64,000 bases of DNA, from contig JAJDCG010000001.1 in the NCBI GenBank assembly GCA_029260965.1, positions 1 to 64,000 on the forward strand, given 5' to 3'. Positions 59,894 to 64,000 of this stretch are shown here, in pieces (position 1 is the first letter of the stretch; every line of letters starts with the position of its first letter). The translations under genes and the position numbers were made by a program. The DNA is from Candidatus Levyibacteriota bacterium (GTDB lineage: Bacteria; Patescibacteria; Microgenomatia; Levybacterales; UBA12049). Under the pieces are notes generated by a model. It was not told where the DNA came from and ran no database searches. It saw only the letters and a program-made list of their open reading frames with translations.

Positions 59894-59898
59894 CTAAA

Positions 59899-59925
59899 AA
59901 CTACCAGAAATGGTGGTTTTTTGTT
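59899..59925 (+). terminator. Rho-independent terminator after ssrA
   Basis: AACTACCA, loop GAAA, TGGTGGTT, then a T run. It begins a few bases past the tmRNA CCA end. Confidence 0.8.
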
Positions 59926-59994
59926 GCCAAAACAACTCATCATAAAGCATGAGTAGTATACTTTAGATATAAAAATTGAAAGCTAAAATAAAAA

Positions 59995-60690
59995 TTATTC
60001 TCCATGCGCCAGGGTCAGACCGTAGACTTTTTTAACTCCTGCTTTTTTCAAAACTTTTGCCGCTTCTTTAATAGTTGCACCAGAAGTCAAGACATCATCC
60101 ACCAGAAAAACAGTTCCATAATTCATGATTCCTAATTCATTATTTTTAATCCCAAACGCTCCTCTAATATTCTCTTCACGCTCCTCTTTTTTAAGTCCAA
60201 ACTGCCGTTTGGTGTTTTTAGTACGATGGAGAATCTTTAAGACTTTGATATTAAATTTTTGGGAAAGACCCTTTGCCAAAATCTCTGAGTGGTTATAACC
60301 CCGCTCTCTCATTCTGCTCTGATGAAGCGGAATCGGGACAAAAACCGACTTCTTATCAAGAGTGATCATAAACTCTTCTTTTTGAATTATCCCTTCATAA
60401 AAAAGATCAAGGAGCATGTCGCTCATATCTGAAAGGAAAGGCTTGTATTTGAACCTATAAATCAATCTTTTAACAACACCTCTATAGACAAGGCTTGAGA
60501 AAGCTCCATCAGGTGTATATTTGTTAAGGCACTTTGGATGAGTCAGGCTGCCGATTGCTGCTTTTTGACAAACAATGCATGTGCCGCTGTCAATAAATGA
60601 GATGTAGGAAAAACACTTGGCACAAATATAAGAACCAAATCTCTGACAGCTAACACAACGTCGAGGAAATATAAAATCAAGTAAGCCCAT
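59995..60690 (-). CDS. ComF family phosphoribosyltransferase-like protein
   Basis: 231 residues. An N-terminal zinc ribbon (RRCVSCQRFGSYICAKC, CIVCQ) is followed by a phosphoribosyltransferase fold with VFLVDDVLTSGATIKEAAKV. The ComF family takes part in DNA uptake in competent bacteria. The insert KNNELGIMNYG before VFLVDD is encoded by a GATTCCTAATTC-type repeat. Confidence 0.9.
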   Translation of the reverse strand: MGLLDFIFPRRCVSCQRFGSYICAKCFSYISFIDSGTCIVCQKAAIGSLTHPKCLNKYTPDGAFSSLVYRGVVKRLIYRFKYKPFLSDMSDMLLDLFYEGIIQKEEFMITLDKKSVFVPIPLHQSRMRERGYNHSEILAKGLSQKFNIKVLKILHRTKNTKRQFGLKKEEREENIRGAFGIKNNELGIMNYGTVFLVDDVLTSGATIKEAAKVLKKAGVKKVYGLTLAHGE

Positions 60691-60727
60691 CCTTAAAGTT
60701 TAGCAAAAAACCTGTTATGCTATAAAA

Positions 60728-61906
60728 ATGCCCGAATATTTACATCAACACCTCAAGGTTCACCATCCACATCTTACAGAGATGAATGAACTATATTTTT
60801 CAATTTCACTTTATGTCTTCTCTTTTGGCCTGGTTGGAATTTTTGTACCAATTTACATCTACAATCTTGAATTTTCAACTGTACAGCTAGCTATGTATTT
60901 CATGATTACAGAAGGTGTCAGAACTGTATTCAATCCTACTGCCTCTATGCTCGTAAAAAAATATGGTCCCAAACACATACTGATTTTCAGTTATGTTCTC
61001 ATGTTTTTCTATGTTCTTGCTTTATATGGACTCCCTTTCTATCGCTTTCTTCTTTATCCCGCAGGAACTATAGGAGGAATAGCATTGTGCATATTCTGGA
61101 TGGCAAGACATATCGACCTGGCAACTATAATAAGCGACCATGAACCCACAACCCAATACACAACGCTTCTTATCTTTTCTTACATCGCACAAGGCATGGC
61201 TCCTCTTACTGGTGGGATTATAGCTACTCAATTTGGCATTGGCTATGGCTTTCTAGCAGCAGGGCTGGGACTACTCCTAGCATCATATCCACTTCTGAAG
61301 ACTCTTGAACCACACACTCTCAAAGGGGCAAATATAAAATTATTCAAAACTGCACCCACGAAACATCTGATCGCTAATTTTGCCATGAACGCTCAGAGCA
61401 TCGTTGGTATACTTATTTGGCCACTTTTTATATTCTTGGCGGTTGAAACATATCAGGATGTAGGTCTGATAGCCACCGTATCTTTGCTCACATCCATATT
61501 AGTACTCAGAACTGTAGGTAAAATGGGTGATAGGGGTAAAAATTCAGCTGTTTTAAAACTGGGTTCAACCATGCGTTCAGCTGTTCATGTCATCCGTACT
61601 TTTTCCAGATCTTTTTTTAACACACTGGGAGTAAATTTGCTCGGTGACCTGACAGATAACATGACCGCTGTGCCCTACACCATGCGGTTTTATGAAGGGG
61701 CAAGAAAATACGGTATCGCCCCATACTTAACAGATATGGAAATCGCAGGAGGACTAGGCAAGGTCTTTCCATGGCTAATCATCCTCATCCTGGGCGCGCA
61801 TTTAGATCTAAGAACCACGCTGATCGTGACGTTTGTAACAGCAGCGCTTTTGACCCCATTCATCCGACTAATTGAGCCCCTACAGGAAAAAGGTAGCAGA
61901 GACTAG
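60728..61906 (+). CDS. Major facilitator superfamily transporter
   Basis: A 392-residue protein with about 11-12 membrane helices. The arrangement and the inter-domain loop (ANIKLFKTAPTKHL) fit MFS. Substrate not predictable. TATGCT (60716-60721) ends 6 bases before the ATG. Confidence 0.82.
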   Translation: MPEYLHQHLKVHHPHLTEMNELYFSISLYVFSFGLVGIFVPIYIYNLEFSTVQLAMYFMITEGVRTVFNPTASMLVKKYGPKHILIFSYVLMFFYVLALYGLPFYRFLLYPAGTIGGIALCIFWMARHIDLATIISDHEPTTQYTTLLIFSYIAQGMAPLTGGIIATQFGIGYGFLAAGLGLLLASYPLLKTLEPHTLKGANIKLFKTAPTKHLIANFAMNAQSIVGILIWPLFIFLAVETYQDVGLIATVSLLTSILVLRTVGKMGDRGKNSAVLKLGSTMRSAVHVIRTFSRSFFNTLGVNLLGDLTDNMTAVPYTMRFYEGARKYGIAPYLTDMEIAGGLGKVFPWLIILILGAHLDLRTTLIVTFVTAALLTPFIRLIEPLQEKGSRD

Positions 61907-61935
61907 CTTCTTAATGCTATAATGCTCTGGCTCAT

Positions 61936-62023
61936 GGAGGAGTCGCATAGCTTGGTCCATTGCGGGGGTTTGCTAAATCCCTGAGTAGAAATACTCACGC
62001 AGGTTCGAATCCTGTCTCCTCCG
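61936..62023 (+). tRNA. tRNA-Ser (anticodon GCU)
   Basis: An 88-base class II tRNA. Acceptor GGAGGAG/CTCCTCC, anticodon stem GGGGT/ATCCC with loop TTGCTAA, a long variable arm (TGAGTAGAAATACTCA) and T-arm GCAGG-TTCGAAT-CCTGT, discriminator G. TATAAT (61918-61923) lies 12 bases upstream. Confidence 0.93.
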
Positions 62024-62031
62024 CAACATTT

Positions 62032-62535
62032 ATGAAAAACTTAAAATCCAATCTTCACGAAGATTATCTCAGGTCTCTGATGTTTGGTCTTCAAGATGGA
62101 ATTGTTTCTACAACTGGAGTTGTTGTTGGAATCTCAACCGGTGTTAACGATAAGGCAATTATCGTTCTGGCAGCAATCGTTGCAGTCATGGTGGAGGCAT
62201 CATCAATGGGTGCTGGACAATACTCCAGTGAAAAAGCAGTTCATCAAATGGATAAAACTGGCAAACATACAGACAACTTATTAATAGGCGCATTTATTAT
62301 GTTTTTTGCATATTTGATCGGTGGTATGTTTTCAATTGTTCCAACCATAATTCTTGATCAGCCGATTGCGCGATATGCTGCCATTGCCTCATCTTTCATA
62401 GGACTTTTTGTAATCGGATTTCTCAAAGGAAAAATAGTTGAACACAGACCATGGAGATCGGCTATTGAGCTCTTCATCATCGGCTCAATCGCCACAACAG
62501 TGGGAATAGTAGTTGGAAGTTTTTTGAAGGTCTAG
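62032..62535 (+). CDS. VIT1/CCC1 family metal transporter
   Basis: A 167-residue membrane protein with SLMFGLQDGIVSTTGVVVGIS and the MVEASSMGAGQYSSEKA block, both typical of the VIT1/CCC1 family that moves Fe or Mn. Four to five helices. The cytoplasmic metal-binding domain of some members is shorter here. It starts 8 bases after tRNA-Ser, with the ATG giving MKNLKSN. Confidence 0.87.
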   Translation: MKNLKSNLHEDYLRSLMFGLQDGIVSTTGVVVGISTGVNDKAIIVLAAIVAVMVEASSMGAGQYSSEKAVHQMDKTGKHTDNLLIGAFIMFFAYLIGGMFSIVPTIILDQPIARYAAIASSFIGLFVIGFLKGKIVEHRPWRSAIELFIIGSIATTVGIVVGSFLKV

Positions 62536-62562
62536 GTTAGTAATTCGTTGCTTTTCTAATTT

Positions 62563-62652
<90 letters not shown>

Positions 62653-62733
62653 AGATCATAGTATTGTAACAAAAACAAGTCATCCAGTCACGCACAAGTT
62701 GACTAACAAGCCCATTCGTGTAAAAATATTTTT

Positions 62734-63261
62734 GTGGCCAAAAAAATTACCATCTATACAATCCTTGCTCTTGCTATCGGCATATCTCTAGGCTATTTTC
62801 TCGGCTATGATATCGGTTGGGAAAAAGCACTCTCCCAGCACGCGATAGATGAAACGGCACATGATGACTCAATGTACACAAACCATATGCAACACGAGCA
62901 AATGGAAGCAACAACTCCTGTCCCATCTGTTGATCTGGTTATCCACAAAGACCCAAAAGGTGGATATAACGCACAGATCATTCTTACCAATATGGTTTTC
63001 TCGCCCGAAAACGTAAGCGGAGATCATGTACCAGGTCAGGGACATGCCCATATTTATGTTAACGGTATAAAGATAAACAGAGTTTATGGAGAATGGTATT
63101 ACCTAGGAGAACTTGAACCTGGCATTCATGAGGTATCTGTAAGGCTCTCAACCAATAACCATAAGGAGCTTGTCCAAGATGGGAAGATTATAACTGATAT
63201 TGAAACAATTGAAGTTGCAGAGCAGGAAAATTCAATGAACAACATGCAAATGGAAAAATGA
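62734..63261 (+). CDS. Anchored extracytoplasmic protein, His/Met-rich
   Basis: 175 residues, GTG start. One N-terminal membrane helix (about 4-26) is followed by a His- and Met-rich linker (TAHDDSMYTNHMQHEQME). A domain with GQGHAHIYVNGIKINRVYGE and LSTNNHKELVQDGK resembles a class of periplasmic proteins with a HAHLYVDG motif. The Met-rich tail could bind metal. It overlaps the next gene by four bases. Confidence 0.65.
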   Translation: MAKKITIYTILALAIGISLGYFLGYDIGWEKALSQHAIDETAHDDSMYTNHMQHEQMEATTPVPSVDLVIHKDPKGGYNAQIILTNMVFSPENVSGDHVPGQGHAHIYVNGIKINRVYGEWYYLGELEPGIHEVSVRLSTNNHKELVQDGKIITDIETIEVAEQENSMNNMQMEK

Positions 63262-63671
63262 ACATGTTCAAGCCTGTTGCGGCAAAATCAGTTGATGAAT
63301 ACATAGGACTCCTTGAGCCCCAACGAAAAGAAATCATCAAACATCTCCACAGTCTTATTCAAAAAACCTCTCCAGATCTCAAGCCTCATTTCGCCTATAA
63401 CATGCTCGGCTATGGTAGTTTTAAATATAAAAATTATAAAAAAGAAATAATTGATTGGCCAATTATTGCTCTTGCAAGTCAAAAAAATTATGTCAGCCTT
63501 TATGTTTGCTCGCTTGAGGGTGGTAAATATCTGGCTGAAAAGTACAAACAAAAACTGGGTAAGGTTAGTGTCGGCAAATCTTGCATCAGGTTCAAAAAAC
63601 TTGAGGATTTGAATCTGGATGAAGTCAAAAAAATTATTAAAAAAGCAAGCAACAATCCAGGCTTATCTTAA
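63258..63671 (+). CDS. DUF1801 (YdhG-like) protein
   Basis: 137 residues of the DUF1801 type: LEPQRKEIIKHLHSLIQKTSP (in part), HFAYNMLGYGSFKYK, SLYVCSLEGGKYLAEKYK and the final SCIRFKKLEDLNLDEVKKII. Function unknown. Coupled to the preceding gene by an ATGA overlap. Confidence 0.85.
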   Translation: MNMFKPVAAKSVDEYIGLLEPQRKEIIKHLHSLIQKTSPDLKPHFAYNMLGYGSFKYKNYKKEIIDWPIIALASQKNYVSLYVCSLEGGKYLAEKYKQKLGKVSVGKSCIRFKKLEDLNLDEVKKIIKKASNNPGLS

Positions 63672-63709
63672 AATTTGACTTTTAACCTTCGACTGTTTAC
63701 AGTTTTAGT

Positions 63710-64000
63710 ATGCCCATCTCCCAAAAAACACACTCACAAAAACAAAAACCACTTGAAGATATTATGTATGAACATAATGTTCATACATATCTTGAATGGC
63801 ACGCACCCGGAAGACCTTTTAAAGAACATTCTTTTGAATACTACTTTAATATTTTCCTAATCATGATCGCTGTTGAGATAATATTATTTTTATTTGGTCA
63901 GTATATTTTAATGCTTGTTGTTTTCTCATTAGTTTTTTTCACATTTAGCCTGTCTCTTGTGCCACCGAGAAACTTTTATTACACAATTTCTTCTGAGGGC
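63710..64000 (+). CDS. Membrane protein, N-terminal part (runs off the right edge)
   Basis: 97 codons from MPISQKTHSQKQKPLEDI, with a hydrophilic start (EWHAPGRPFKEHSFEYYF) and two hydrophobic helices (FNIFLIMIAVEIILFLF; LMLVVFSLVFFTFSLSL). Family not recognised. TACAGT ends 6 bases before the ATG. Confidence 0.65.
   Translation, partial: MPISQKTHSQKQKPLEDIMYEHNVHTYLEWHAPGRPFKEHSFEYYFNIFLIMIAVEIILFLFGQYILMLVVFSLVFFTFSLSLVPPRNFYYTISSEG

Overview
The window looks like a chromosome piece from a Candidate Phyla Radiation (Patescibacteria) bacterium, most like the Microgenomates. This is inferred from gene content, not from a tree. The pointers are an AT-rich genome with short intergenic gaps, a standard genetic code, a DUF5667 protein, an archaeal-type UMP kinase, an ATP-dependent DNA ligase beside an endonuclease Q homologue, a B12-dependent ribonucleotide reductase, a stand-alone Pol I 5'-3' exonuclease, a TraG-like ATPase and many unknown proteins.

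Layout. 1-1370: the 5' part of a 23S rRNA gene with its own promoter, a tRNA-Ala and a boxA, but no 16S gene upstream. 1.4-13 kb: unknown proteins, thioredoxin and thioredoxin reductase, a DsbA-like protein, a MOSC protein, an FAD oxidoreductase, acylphosphatase, an alkyltransferase-like repair protein and Pth. 11.5-21 kb: repair and nucleotide genes (EndoQ, ATP ligase, RecF, MutM, PyrH, Hpt) with a Fic protein and a four-helix-bundle (23S intervening-sequence type) protein. 21-28 kb: envelope sugar genes, including a frameshifted glycosyltransferase, Pol I exonuclease and a queuosine-precursor transporter. 28-33 kb: FtsH and a MurD-MurL pair for D-Glu in peptidoglycan. 33-39.6 kb: tRNAs, GIY-YIG, RadC, XRE, FtsB-like, Xer recombinase, a DUF1704 peptidase, NUDIX and HD enzymes. 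39.7-46.4 kb: a TraG-like ATPase and the nrdR-nrdJ-adenosyltransferase operon behind a promoter that carries a palindromic operator. 46.5-58.8 kb: Gmk, GAPDH, CvpA-CAP, PBP1, Rpe, RpiB and a SpoIID operon. 58.9-64 kb: smpB-ssrA, ComF, MFS, two tRNA-Ser, a VIT/CCC1 protein and small membrane proteins.

Three themes stand out. (1) Short repeats occur both between genes and, in frame, inside protein genes. Many are tandem heptamers that encode the same heptapeptide in all three frames. One heptamer tract coincides exactly with a frameshift in a glycosyltransferase and could be an on/off switch. (2) A palindromic AATCAACTAAT-type repeat lies between genes, inside the 23S rRNA gene, and on both sides of the four-helix-bundle gene. 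(3) Many genes have a -10 box 6-8 bases before the start codon and no Shine-Dalgarno, so leaderless transcription seems to be common.
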